This document shows, in pieces, positions 16,329 to 24,799 of a stretch of DNA of 64,000 bases (positions are counted from its first letter, which is position 1; every line of letters starts with the position of its first letter). A model generated the notes under the pieces. It was not told the origin of the DNA and searched no databases. It saw only the letters and a program-made list of their open reading frames with translations. A program made the position numbers and the translations under genes. The DNA comes from Halorubellus litoreus (lineage in GTDB: Archaea > Halobacteriota > Halobacteria > Halobacteriales > Natrialbaceae). The stretch lies in assembly GCF_037081675.1 (NCBI RefSeq), contig NZ_JAZAQL010000001.1, forward strand, positions 1,178,001 through 1,242,000. Reading direction: 5' to 3'.

Positions 16329-17615
16329 TCACGCCGGTCGGGGCGTGGGGAGTGCGCGGTGCTCTCGCGGTGGGAGCAGGAAGTTGCCGCGGCGGCGGAC
16401 GAACGTGTACTCGAGGATGCCGTTGTTGACGCGCTGGCGGATGGCTGGGTTCTCGGTGGCGTCCGTGCCGTTCATCGCCTCCCGGGTCTCCACGAAGTCC
16501 GTGATCGTGCGTTGGACGGCGAGGAAGTGCAGGCCGGCTTCGCCGCCGTCGGTGGAGTCGAAGTCCCGGCGGAGGATGCGCGGGTTGTCGTTCTCGTCGC
16601 GCGCCATCGCGGTCTTCTGGTTGTGGCCGACGCGCCCGTACTCCTGGGCGGTCTCGTCGAGGTGCGCGGGGCACTCGCTGACCGCGGAGCCGTCGCCGAG
16701 GTTCTCGCCGGTGCCTTCGACGACGTCGTTCTCGGCGTGCGCGGGACAGAACATCTCGGCGACGCGATCGTCCTGGTCCTGCTCGCCGTACCAGTCGTCG
16801 AGCCGGAGGCGTATCTTCGAGACGTGCTGGGTGGTCGCGCCCTCGAAGGGGCCGGACTGGATGGTGACGGCGTCCTCCGTCGCCTGATTCTTCGTGAAGC
16901 CGGACTTGAACCCCATGTACAGCGGGGCGTCCTCGTCGATGTCGGCGTCGTCGGGGATGCCGTCGACGTCGCTGTTCTCCGCGGGGAGGCCCTTGCCGAC
17001 GAAGCCGGTGCGGCGGTCGGCTTTCTCGAACACGCCGCCGAGGTCGGCGTCCATCTCGCGGTCGTTCGCCGCGTCGCGGTTGCCGAGGAGCGCCTCTTCG
17101 GCCTCGAGGACGACCTCGGCGTGGTCGCTCGCGAGGTGCACGACGACGTCCTGCTCGTCGAACTCGGGGTCCTCGAACGACGACAACGGTTCGGGCGCCG
17201 GGAGGTCGACGCTCTCGGGTAACTCCTCGTCGAACCGGTCGAAGTACGACGGCGAGTACCCGACCGTGAACAGGAGGCCGTCGTTCGAGTACTCGTAGGC
17301 GCGTTCGAGGCTCTGCAGTGCGGTTTCGACGGTCTCGCGCTCGCCGTCGGTCGGCGTGCCGTCGCCGGCGTAGTCGAGGTACGCGAGGACGTGGTGGCGC
17401 GCCATGACGTCGTTCCCGTGGTCGTCCGTCGAGAGGAACTCGTTCCAGCCGTGCTGGCGCGCGGGCAACGCGGACGGGTCGCCGCCCGCTGGTATCTCGC
17501 GACCGCCGCCGGGGAGGCGGTCGAGGCACGCCGAGAGCGCGCTCGCCCCGCCGATGGCGACCGCCGACTTCACGAACTCGCGGCGGTCGAGTCCGCGACC
17601 GTCTCGTGGATCCAT
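16329..17615 (-). CDS. DyP-type peroxidase-like Tat-exported protein (DUF7405 type)
   Basis: A 428-residue protein with a Tat signal (DRREFVKSAVAIGGASALSAC) and a possible lipobox Cys. Its body has the layout of dye-decolorising peroxidases: VVVHLASDHAEVVLEAEEAL in the first half, then FVGKGLPAENSD, MGFKSGFTKNQ and the late segments VGHNQKTAMARDEND and AGLHFLAVQRTITDFVETREAMN. Haloarchaeal proteins of this type are grouped as DUF7405, remote from canonical DyP. Whether haem is bound is uncertain: the usual proximal His is not obvious. In bacteria the DyP EfeB works with EfeO in iron uptake. Here the next gene is a P19-like iron-binding lipoprotein, supporting an iron role by context. Confidence 0.75.
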   Translation of the reverse strand: MDPRDGRGLDRREFVKSAVAIGGASALSACLDRLPGGGREIPAGGDPSALPARQHGWNEFLSTDDHGNDVMARHHVLAYLDYAGDGTPTDGERETVETALQSLERAYEYSNDGLLFTVGYSPSYFDRFDEELPESVDLPAPEPLSSFEDPEFDEQDVVVHLASDHAEVVLEAEEALLGNRDAANDREMDADLGGVFEKADRRTGFVGKGLPAENSDVDGIPDDADIDEDAPLYMGFKSGFTKNQATEDAVTIQSGPFEGATTQHVSKIRLRLDDWYGEQDQDDRVAEMFCPAHAENDVVEGTGENLGDGSAVSECPAHLDETAQEYGRVGHNQKTAMARDENDNPRILRRDFDSTDGGEAGLHFLAVQRTITDFVETREAMNGTDATENPAIRQRVNNGILEYTFVRRRGNFLLPPREHRALPTPRPA

Positions 17616-17750
17616 GCGCGGCGCTAGGGACTACACTTTCTTGTACTGCGTGGTCCGGTAGTCGAAAGAGCGAGCGGTCGAGCAGGCCCCCGGCCCGCGA
17701 GGCTGCGGTCGCGGTGCGGTGGCGCCCACGAGAGCGGGTGCGTCCCCGCG

Positions 17751-19319
17751 CTAGGACCGCCAGAACGACGGCGTGAGGATGACGAGCACGGAGACGACTT
17801 CGAGGCGGCCGATCCACATCAGGAACACCATGTAGAGCTTCCCGGCGTTCGAGAACGGCTCGAAGCTGTTCATGGGGCCGATGGGGCCGAAGCCGGGGCC
17901 GACGTTCCCGAGCGTGGCGATGGCGGCGCTCATCGCTTCCAGGCCGGTGAGGGACAGCTCGGGCGTCCGGAGGGTGTCGAGGTAGAGGAGGACCGTCGAC
18001 GCCGCGAACAACGCGAGGAACAGCACGACGAACGTGAACACACTCAGGATGGTGTCCTCGTCGACGGGTTCGTCGCCGAGACGCACGGGTCTGACGGCGT
18101 CGGGGTGGACCGACGTGAACAGCGACCGGACGACCGCCTTCTCGACGAGGACCCAGCGGACGATCTTGATGGAGCCGGCGGCCGAGCCCGCGGACCCGCC
18201 GAGGAAGTACGCGAACAGGATGATCGTCTGGGTCGACGCGTCCCACGTGTTGAAGTCCATGCTCGCGTATCCGGTGGTGGTGACGACGCCGATCACCTGG
18301 AAGAGTCCCTGTCGGAGCGAGTTCTCGGCGTTCCCGGGGATGACGTCGACGTTCGCGGGGGTGGCGTCGAGGCCGACGCCGACGAACAGCAGCGCGGAGA
18401 CGAGCGCGCCGAAGGCGACGACGGCGAGCAGGTACGACCGGAACTCGGCGTTCTCGACGAGCCGCCGAGGTTCGCCGCGGAGGACGTACCAGAACAGCGC
18501 GAAGTTCGTGCCGGCGACGAGCATGAACGGCATCACCGCCCACTGGACGGCGGGCGCGAACGCCTCGACGCTCCGGGCTTTCGGCGAGAACCCGCCGGTC
18601 GGCATCGTGGTGAGGGCGTGCGCGACGGCGTTGTAGAGGTCCATGTTCGGCGCGACGTCGAGCAGGTGGAGGCTGTAGTAGACGACGGCGGCGAGGAGCG
18701 TGAAGCCGACGTAGATCGCCCAGAGGACGCGTGCGGTCTTCTGGATGCGCGGCGTGAGTTTGTTGAGCGAGAGCCCGGGGGATTCCTGGTCCATGACCTG
18801 CGCGCCGCCGACGGAGAGCTCGGGGAGGATGGCGACCATCAGGACGAGGATACCCATGCCGCCGAGCCACTGCGTGAGCTGTCGCCACATGAGCATCGCG
18901 TGGCCGTGACGGGCGACGGAGATCTCGCCGAGGACGGTCGCACCGGTCGTCGTGAACCCGCTCATGCTCTCGAAGAGCGCGTTGACGGGGCCGGCGACGG
19001 TGCCGGTGCCGGCGACGAGGTACGGCACCGTGCCGGCGAGCGGGACGACGAGCCAGGCGAGGCTCACGACGAGGAACGCCTCGCGGTTGCCGAGGGCGTC
19101 CTCGTCGTTCGTGTCGTGCGCTCGCTCGAAGAGCACGCCGACCGCGAGCATCACCGCACTCCCGGCGACGAACGGGAGCGGGTCCTCGCCGTAGAAGACG
19201 GCGAGCAGGAGCGGGAACAGCGGTGCTGCGGCGAGGTACTTGAGGACGGACCCGATGTAGGCGACGCTCACTCGGTAGTCGACGTACGCACTCGTCGGAC
19301 GGGTCATCTGTCCCGTCAT
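17751..19319 (-). CDS. trkH: Potassium uptake protein TrkH
   Basis: The membrane subunit of a Trk/Ktr-type potassium channel, 522 residues. Four pore-loop regions are recognisable, for example SMSGFTTTGATVL (filter TTTGA) in the first and ALTTMPTGGFSPK, GVVTTTGYASMDF and AIATLGNVGPGFG in the later ones. Potassium uptake is central to salt-in osmoadaptation of haloarchaea. No TrkA gene is adjacent, so the cytoplasmic regulatory subunit must be elsewhere. A second ATG four codons in (MTRPTSAY) is an alternative start. Confidence 0.95.
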   Translation of the reverse strand: MTGQMTRPTSAYVDYRVSVAYIGSVLKYLAAAPLFPLLLAVFYGEDPLPFVAGSAVMLAVGVLFERAHDTNDEDALGNREAFLVVSLAWLVVPLAGTVPYLVAGTGTVAGPVNALFESMSGFTTTGATVLGEISVARHGHAMLMWRQLTQWLGGMGILVLMVAILPELSVGGAQVMDQESPGLSLNKLTPRIQKTARVLWAIYVGFTLLAAVVYYSLHLLDVAPNMDLYNAVAHALTTMPTGGFSPKARSVEAFAPAVQWAVMPFMLVAGTNFALFWYVLRGEPRRLVENAEFRSYLLAVVAFGALVSALLFVGVGLDATPANVDVIPGNAENSLRQGLFQVIGVVTTTGYASMDFNTWDASTQTIILFAYFLGGSAGSAAGSIKIVRWVLVEKAVVRSLFTSVHPDAVRPVRLGDEPVDEDTILSVFTFVVLFLALFAASTVLLYLDTLRTPELSLTGLEAMSAAIATLGNVGPGFGPIGPMNSFEPFSNAGKLYMVFLMWIGRLEVVSVLVILTPSFWRS

Positions 19320-19405
19320 TGTCGTGGGGGATTGAAGAGCGTACCAGTTTCGACGCTGGTATTCGGTCAGTGGCGACCGGTCGATGCCGCGGTGGTCGTT
19401 TCCGG

Positions 19406-19921
19406 TCAGTCGGCGGCGAGGAGGTCGTCGACGAGGCGCGCGAAGCGGTCGACGAGTTTGTCGGAGACGCTGGGTTCGACGGTCTCGAGGAGGTCGGCGG
19501 TGCGTTGGGGGCGGGCGAGCGCGAGCGTGACGCGGCCGCGACTGTCGCGCTCTTTCTCGAGGACGCCGGCGGCTTCGAGGTTGGTGACGTGGTGTTCGAG
19601 CGTGCTGCGGGCGATGCCGACGCGGTCGGCGACGTCGCCGGGGCGGTTCGAGTCGTCGTCGAGACAGGCCAGCAAGACGTCTCTCGTGGTTTCGCGGCGG
19701 ACGAGCGCGAGGACGCGCCGCTGGAAGGCGTCGTACTCGGGCGGGTAGTAGTGCGTGCGGCCGAACAGTTCCTCGCGGGCGAGCGCGCCGGCGTCGACGA
19801 GGTCGCGCACGTGGTACTGGATCTGTCCGGGGGCGTAGGCGGTGTCGCGGACGAGTTCGTTGAAGTGCACGCCGGGCGTGGTGGCGACGGCACGTTCGAT
19901 GCTGGTTCTGGTGTCGGTCAT
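19406..19921 (-). CDS. Winged helix-turn-helix transcriptional regulator
   Basis: A 171-residue cytoplasmic protein with two consecutive wHTH domains. The first (about 15-65, HFNELVRDTAYAPGQIQYHVRDLVDAGAL) is followed by FGRTHYYPPEYD. The second (about 85-145, RPGDVADRVGIARSTLEHHVTNLEAAGVLEKERDSRGRVTLAL) has a MarR/ArsR-like recognition helix and wing. Double-wHTH regulators of this sort are common in haloarchaea. It is next to a small membrane protein on the same strand, possibly a membrane-coupled pair. Target genes unknown. Confidence 0.85.
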   Translation of the reverse strand: MTDTRTSIERAVATTPGVHFNELVRDTAYAPGQIQYHVRDLVDAGALAREELFGRTHYYPPEYDAFQRRVLALVRRETTRDVLLACLDDDSNRPGDVADRVGIARSTLEHHVTNLEAAGVLEKERDSRGRVTLALARPQRTADLLETVEPSVSDKLVDRFARLVDDLLAAD

Positions 19922-19979
19922 GCGTGTCCTGGAGTGTGGTCGGGGCGTGGTCGTGGTCGTCGACGCGTGGTCGTGGTGG

Positions 19980-20312
19980 TCATGAGGTGGTTGGGCGGAT
20001 GCTGCGGGCGTACCAGACGGCGGCGACGACGAGCGCGACCATGACGACGTCGAGGCCGTGTTCGGCGGTGTGGTGCGTGGTCGCGGAGAGGCCGCCGACC
20101 ATCCCGAGCCACCCGAGCGCGCTGCGTGCGGCGAGGGCGACGACGGCGAGCGCGACGAAGAGGTACGGGCTGGTGCGGCGGCGTGCGAACGCGGCGAGCG
20201 CGAGGCCGCCGAGTGCGGCGCTCCCGAGGCTCGCGAGGACGAGCACGGCGGCGTACGCCGGCCCGACGGTTGGCGTGGCGTGCAGCGCGACGTCCGCGAC
20301 CACGGATGCCAT
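19980..20312 (-). CDS. Small membrane protein (DUF7471-like)
   Basis: A 110-residue protein with about three hydrophobic segments (AYAAVLVLASLGSAALGGLAL, YLFVALAVVALAARSAL and GLDVVMVALVVAAVWYARSI). A His pair (TTHHTAEH) lies between the second and third. It precedes the double-wHTH regulator by 58 bp and may be cotranscribed with it. From memory it resembles haloarchaeal DUF7471; no function is known. Confidence 0.7.
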   Translation of the reverse strand: MASVVADVALHATPTVGPAYAAVLVLASLGSAALGGLALAAFARRRTSPYLFVALAVVALAARSALGWLGMVGGLSATTHHTAEHGLDVVMVALVVAAVWYARSIRPTTS

Positions 20313-20489
20313 CGCCGGCGCGTACGCGCTGGAGCCTCCTGAAGGACTCGGTCGGTCCCGCCAGCGACCCGATTCCGTCAGAGCGGTCGTGCGCGCGTGC
20401 TCGCGTGCGTGCGAGGGTTGAAGTCGCTGGAACCCCTGTTTCTAGTCGACGGTTGCGCGGCCCGGACGGGCCGTGCGGCCTGGATACCT

Positions 20490-21230
20490 ATGACGCACAC
20501 TCGAAACACACCCGCGTCAGGAACTGATCGGTTCGACGACCGTGCTGCGGTGCCGAGCGACCGCGTTCTCGGCGCCGACGGGGGCGTCGATCAAGACGTC
20601 TACGGCCCCGTGGACGGTGCGGACGGCGAGCGCTCGAAGTCGGACGTCGACGAGCGGTCGGTTCGGGCGCGCACGGAGGCGATGACGGTGCTCGCGCTCG
20701 GGAGCGGCCGGTACGCGGTGCACAGCGAGAGCGGGCACGAGTACCTCGTCGACGTCACGGAGGGGCGGTGTTCGTGTCCGGACCACGCTATCAGGGGCGC
20801 GCGCTGCAAGCACCTGCGACGGGTCGCGATCGAGATAACGGCGGGTGCGGTGGCGCCGCCGAGTCACGTGGCGTCGACGTGCGCGTCCTGCGGCGGGTTC
20901 GCGCTCGTGCCGCCGGGTGCGCGGGAGCCCCATCTCTGCGACACCCATCGGCTCGCGGTCGGGGACCGGGCGTTAGACCGGGAGACGGAGGAGGTCGTGC
21001 TCGTGGTCGCGGTGTCGCCCGAGCGCGCGGACGCCGTGAGCGTCCCCGGACGGGACGTCACGGTCGCGGGATACGAGACGAACGCGGCGTATCCGGCGAG
21101 CGACCCGGTCGTCGCGGCGGTCTACCCGTCGGTGCACGTGGGGCGGGAGGGGCCGCGGCCGGGCGAGTTGCGCGTGTACTCGTTCCCGCTGTCGCGCCTG
21201 GAGCGCCTCGACGACGAGCGTCGATTGTGA
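20490..21230 (+). CDS. SWIM zinc finger protein
   Basis: A 246-residue soluble protein taken from the ATG giving MTHTRNTPAS. The start is uncertain because the first 70 residues are poorly conserved-looking and acidic, and an internal Met at about residue 75 (MTVLALGSG) is another option. The SWIM motif C-x-C-x(n)-C-x-H is clear: EGRCSCPDHAIRGARCKH (about 104-121). A second Cys-containing region (STCASCGGF... HLCDTH) may form another zinc site. SWIM domains bind nucleic acids or proteins, and many haloarchaeal copies have no known role. The iron-regulated-looking promoter region of the next gene lies just downstream. Confidence 0.82.
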   Translation: MTHTRNTPASGTDRFDDRAAVPSDRVLGADGGVDQDVYGPVDGADGERSKSDVDERSVRARTEAMTVLALGSGRYAVHSESGHEYLVDVTEGRCSCPDHAIRGARCKHLRRVAIEITAGAVAPPSHVASTCASCGGFALVPPGAREPHLCDTHRLAVGDRALDRETEEVVLVVAVSPERADAVSVPGRDVTVAGYETNAAYPASDPVVAAVYPSVHVGREGPRPGELRVYSFPLSRLERLDDERRL

Positions 21231-21264
21231 ACCTGTGACATCGAAAACCGCACGACAGAGACGG

Positions 21265-21280
21265 TTTTAGGTCGGCCAAA
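21265..21280. promoter_or_regulatory. DtxR/Idr-type palindrome, imperfect copy
   Basis: TTTTAGGTCGGCCAAA is an imperfect inverted repeat of the TTTAGG...CC(T)AAA type recognised by DtxR/Idr family metal-dependent repressors. It is 36 bp upstream of the perfect copy and 44 bp upstream of the ATG of the iron-linked lipoprotein. Confidence 0.6.
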
Positions 21281-21300
21281 GAATCGACGGTCTTTTGTGC

Positions 21301-21316
21301 TTTAGGCCAGCCTAAA
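21301..21316. promoter_or_regulatory. DtxR/Idr-type palindrome, perfect copy
   Basis: TTTAGGCCAGCCTAAA is a perfect 7-2-7 inverted repeat, close to the DtxR box and to iron-dependent Idr sites known from Halobacterium (TTAGG...CCTAA). It ends 7 bp before the ATG at 21324. A bound repressor here would cover the transcription start or the initiation region, so metal-replete repression is the likely logic. Confidence 0.72.
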
Positions 21317-21323
21317 TCCGAGC

Positions 21324-23801
21324 ATGGGACTCGATAGACGCAAGCTCCTCCGCTCGCTCGGCGCGACAGCCGGCGCGGCGGCGCTCGCAGGCTGCAGTAG
21401 CACGTCCGACGACGCGACGAGCACCGACGCCGAGAGCACCGGCGAACCGACCGACGGCGAGAGCACCGAGAGCGACGAGGACGAGGAGTCCAGTGCGGCC
21501 GCCGACGTCTCCGCGGAGGTCGCCGTCGCCGCGGAGTGGTCCGCGATGCGCTCGCGGCTCGACGACGCCCGCGCGCTCGTCACCGCCGGCGACTTCGACG
21601 CCGCCGCGAGCGTCAGCGCCGAGGTCTTCGCGAACTTCGAGCAAGCGAACGGCGAGTACGGCGCCCACGAGATGCTCGAAGCGACCTCGAAGGAGGACTA
21701 CGAGGGCTTCGAGAGCGCGCTCGGCACGTTCAAGACGAAGGCCGAGGAGGGAGACCCCGACGGCGCGAAGGACGCCCACGAGACCGCCGTGAATCACCTC
21801 TACGAGGCTCAGGAGGAACTCGTCGGCGGGACGACGACGCACGCGATGGACCTCCAGCGGCTCGGCGCTCGCGTCGCGAACGCGCGCTACCTCGCCGCCA
21901 TGGACAAGTACGCGGCCGCCGCGACCGTCGCCGCCGACACGAAGGCCGCGTTCGAGGGCTCGGGCGCCTACGAGGACGTCGAGATCGCCGCGCCCGAGGC
22001 CTACGAGGCGTTCGAGGCCGCCATCGAGACGACCCAGGACGCGACCGGGTCGGGCGACGCCGAGCAGATCGCGACGGCGTCCACGGACGCGCTCGCCGCC
22101 GCCATCGAGGGATCGTACGCGATGGCGGGGCACGCGGAGAACGCGGGCGCCGGCCAGCTCGCGACGATGCAGGCGCGCGGGTTCGACGCGGCGACGCTCG
22201 CCGGCATGGGCGGCCCGTCGACCGCGTTCGCGCACGCCGCGGCGCTGAACGCCTACCGGCACGCCGCGTTCGACGCGCACTGGCTCGCCGCACGCGGCGA
22301 GACCGACGCCGCCGCGACGCTCGCGGGCGACATCTACGCGGACTTCGAGGGCGCTCGCGCCCACGAAGCGCTCGAAGAGGCCGACGCGGCGGCGTACGAG
22401 GGCTTCGAGGGTGGCCTGGAGTCACTGAAGGCCGCCATCGAGGACGGTGATTCCGACGGCGTCGACGACGCGGTCGCGTCCGTCGAGTCGAACCTCCGCG
22501 CGGGCATCGGCGCGCTCGCCGGCGGCACGGGCGCGGCGGTCCTCCAGGCGTCGTTCCTCCGGACGCGCCTCGAGGACGCGCTCGCGCTCTACGCGTCCGG
22601 CCAGAACAACACGGCCGCGAGCGTCGTCGAGTCCGTCTTCGGGCGGTTCGAAGCGGACGAACTCGGGTTCCACGAGGCGTTCGAGTCCTGGGACGCGGAG
22701 ACCTACGAGACGTTCGAGAGCCACCTCGAATCCCTCCAGGGAGCGATGTCGAACACGAACGACTCGGGCGTCGAGACGCACGCTTCCGGCGCGATGGACG
22801 CGCTGTTCGCGTTCGAGGCCGGCGCCGGTTCGACGGCGCAGGTCAGCGCCGCCGCGTCGGGGTACATGGCCGCTCGCGCGTTCGACGCCGCGAACCTCGC
22901 GGCGCTCGGGAAGCGCTCGCGCGCCGCGACCGCCGTCCAGGAGGCGTTCGAGTTCTTCGAGGGCGGCGCCGGCGGGTTCCACGAGGCCCTCGAGAGTGCC
23001 GACGAGGAGCTCTACGAGACCTTCGAGACGACGCTCGGTGGCGTGACGACCGCCGCGGAGGACGACAGCGACGTGTACGCGGCCGCCGTCGAGTACCACG
23101 CGACGGCCGTCGAGGGCGCGTACGCGGTCGTCGAGAACGCCGGCGGGTCCTTCGGTGGCGCCGCGAACGCCATCGCGAGCGACGCGTTCGCCGCGTTCGA
23201 GAACGCCGAAGTCCACGAGCTCCTGGAGGACGGCGACGAGGGCGCGTACGAGACGTTCGAGGCGAAACTGAACGCGCTCGTCGAGGCGACGAGCGACGGG
23301 AGCGGCGGCGGCAGCGCGGCGTCGGCGTACGCGACCGCGACGACGCGCGCACAGTTCGCGGTCGTCGGCGCCGTCGAGGACGCACCCGTCGACGCGTCCG
23401 GCAGCGGCGAGAGCGAGGAGGGGACCGAGCTCGAGGGCGGCCCGAACGTCGTCTCCGGCGTTCCCGAGGACGCGGACCACGTCGTCGACATGAAGGCGGT
23501 CGCGTTCGACCCCGTCGAGTTGACCGTCAGCAAGGGCGACAAAGTCGCGTTCGAGCACGTCGGCGGCGAACCGCATAGCGTCACCGCGAAGGCCGACGGC
23601 ATCCCGAGCGACGCCGAGTACTGGGCGTCGGGCGGCTTCGCGTCCCAGGAGAAGGCCGAGACCGGGTGGGAGAACGGGACGGGCGCGGTCGCGTCCGGCC
23701 AGTCGTACCTCCACACGTTCGAGACGACCGGCACGCACGAGTACTACTGCATCCCGCACGCCGCCGCCGGGATGGAAGCGACGATCGTCGTCGAGGAGTA
23801 G
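21324..23801 (+). CDS. Tat lipoprotein with HExxE repeats and halocyanin domain (DUF5059 type), EfeO-like
   Basis: An 825-residue exported lipoprotein. Residues 1-30 are a Tat/lipobox signal (DRRKLLRSLGATAGAAALAGC), then an acidic Ser/Thr/Glu linker (30-60). The long middle (about 60-690) is helical and built of about six related units. Each ends in a pattern like HExLExxDxxxYExFExxL (AHEMLE, AHEALE, FHEAFE, FHEALE, VHELLE; one degenerate unit reads YEDVE). The C-terminal ~110 residues are a blue-copper domain with ligands H in GGEPHSV, then C, H and M in YYCIPHAAAGMEA. This matches DUF5059/halocyanin proteins. Bacterial EfeO likewise joins a cupredoxin to a helical HxxE metal-binding domain. 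With DtxR-type boxes directly upstream, a role in iron capture or ferrous oxidation is inferred. Confidence 0.8.
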   Translation: MGLDRRKLLRSLGATAGAAALAGCSSTSDDATSTDAESTGEPTDGESTESDEDEESSAAADVSAEVAVAAEWSAMRSRLDDARALVTAGDFDAAASVSAEVFANFEQANGEYGAHEMLEATSKEDYEGFESALGTFKTKAEEGDPDGAKDAHETAVNHLYEAQEELVGGTTTHAMDLQRLGARVANARYLAAMDKYAAAATVAADTKAAFEGSGAYEDVEIAAPEAYEAFEAAIETTQDATGSGDAEQIATASTDALAAAIEGSYAMAGHAENAGAGQLATMQARGFDAATLAGMGGPSTAFAHAAALNAYRHAAFDAHWLAARGETDAAATLAGDIYADFEGARAHEALEEADAAAYEGFEGGLESLKAAIEDGDSDGVDDAVASVESNLRAGIGALAGGTGAAVLQASFLRTRLEDALALYASGQNNTAASVVESVFGRFEADELGFHEAFESWDAETYETFESHLESLQGAMSNTNDSGVETHASGAMDALFAFEAGAGSTAQVSAAASGYMAARAFDAANLAALGKRSRAATAVQEAFEFFEGGAGGFHEALESADEELYETFETTLGGVTTAAEDDSDVYAAAVEYHATAVEGAYAVVENAGGSFGGAANAIASDAFAAFENAEVHELLEDGDEGAYETFEAKLNALVEATSDGSGGGSAASAYATATTRAQFAVVGAVEDAPVDASGSGESEEGTELEGGPNVVSGVPEDADHVVDMKAVAFDPVELTVSKGDKVAFEHVGGEPHSVTAKADGIPSDAEYWASGGFASQEKAETGWENGTGAVASGQSYLHTFETTGTHEYYCIPHAAAGMEATIVVEE

Positions 23802-24116
23802 CGACGACGCGACGACGGCCCCTGGTAGTCACGGCCGCGCCGCGGGCACTCTGGGCCTCTCGGCCCCTGTCATCCCACGTTCCGAACACGCCGATAGCCA
23901 CGGCGCTCGTCCGTCGGTTCAAGTACGAGAACGCGGCGAGCGTCGACGTCCTCGAACGAGACGTCTCGCCGTCGCCGAGACGGGAGCGCGGTCCACGCGG
24001 CGAGAAAACTGCCCGCACGAACGTACGGCCGCCGTCTGGCGGCCGTTCCTCGCGGGTGCTAGCGGGCCGGGGCCGCCTGCTCGCCACTCGAACCAGCGAC
24101 AGCGATGCCGCGGTCG
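23802..24116. other. Convergent intergenic region with one hairpin element
   Basis: 315 bp between the convergent DUF5059-type gene and hjc. Apart from the hairpin element at 24009-24049, no gene or recognisable signal is seen. The overlapping open frames in this GC-rich stretch have no family character. Confidence 0.6.
24009..24049 (+). repeat. GC-hairpin element, single copy
   Basis: A perfect 9-bp stem (ACGGCCGCC at 24025-24033 with GGCGGCCGT at 24038-24046, loop GTCT) preceded by CTGCCCGCACGAACGT. This matches the hairpin family also found at 26183-26283, 30806-30914 and 52936-53127. It is between two convergent gene ends and may act as a transcription or mRNA 3'-end signal. Confidence 0.65.
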
Positions 24117-24545
24117 TTACCCGTCGAAGTCGCCGATGCTCGTCCGCTCGGTGTCGCCGACGAGTTCGTCGAAGTCCGTGCCCTCCGCGAGCGCCGTCTC
24201 TTTCTTCACCCTGTAGCTGCCCTTGTCCGTCGTGTAGAGGTCGCCGGGGTGGAAGAAGTACCAGTCCTCGCGGTCGAACCGCACCGCGATACGGGGTTTC
24301 GCGCCGAAGTTCCGCGCGAAGTACACGAGCGCCTCCACTTCCTCACCTTCGAGATAGATGGGACGCCCGGACGACGACTTCGCCTCGATGGCGTAGAAGT
24401 CGTCGCCGTTTCCCGCGAGGACGTCCGGGAGCTCGCGGTCCGTCGCCGCTCCCGACGCCGGCGCGCGCATCACCGCGAACCCGGCCTCGTCCAGCGCGTT
24501 CACGAGCTCGCGCTCCCGACGATTCCCCTTCCGACTCGCGCTCAT
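24117..24545 (-). CDS. hjc: Holliday junction resolvase Hjc
   Basis: Archaeal structure-specific endonuclease that cuts four-way junctions in recombination. The 142-residue protein has the nuclease-fold catalytic residues: E in the RRERELV helix (residues 11-13), D41 in ELPDVLAG, and E54 and K56 in YAIEAKSSSG. The basic start (SASRKGNRRERE) and the length are typical. A TATA-like element is at leaderless spacing upstream. Confidence 0.95.
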   Translation of the reverse strand: MSASRKGNRRERELVNALDEAGFAVMRAPASGAATDRELPDVLAGNGDDFYAIEAKSSSGRPIYLEGEEVEALVYFARNFGAKPRIAVRFDREDWYFFHPGDLYTTDKGSYRVKKETALAEGTDFDELVGDTERTSIGDFDG

Positions 24546-24567
24546 ACGAAGGAGTCACTCACCGACC

Positions 24568-24576
24568 GGTATAAAC
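24568..24576 (-). promoter_or_regulatory. TATA-like box of hjc
   Basis: The minus strand reads GGTTTATACC, centred about 27 bp upstream of the hjc ATG. Confidence 0.55.
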
Positions 24577-24799
24577 CACCGGATGGCGCGGTGGAAGTGG
24601 AATCGAGCGGAACACCAGCCACCAGCCCACCTGAAGCGACACCGTCCAAACAACTGGTTTCGCTCGGCTCCAGCAGTCGCCCTGGAGACACGGCGTCTCT
24701 CAGTGACCTGGTCGTCTCAGTCACCTCGTTTCGACGGAGAGACCGGCCCGCGAGGACAACGAGCGAACGACGGATACGTGAGGACGGTCTGGTTCCAGT

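Noticed and set aside
16303..19893. A 1196-residue open frame on the minus strand
   Set aside because: It is a Arg/Pro-rich shadow frame crossing the DyP-like, TrkH and regulator genes, which have clear family sequence in other frames. High GC removes stop codons from such frames.
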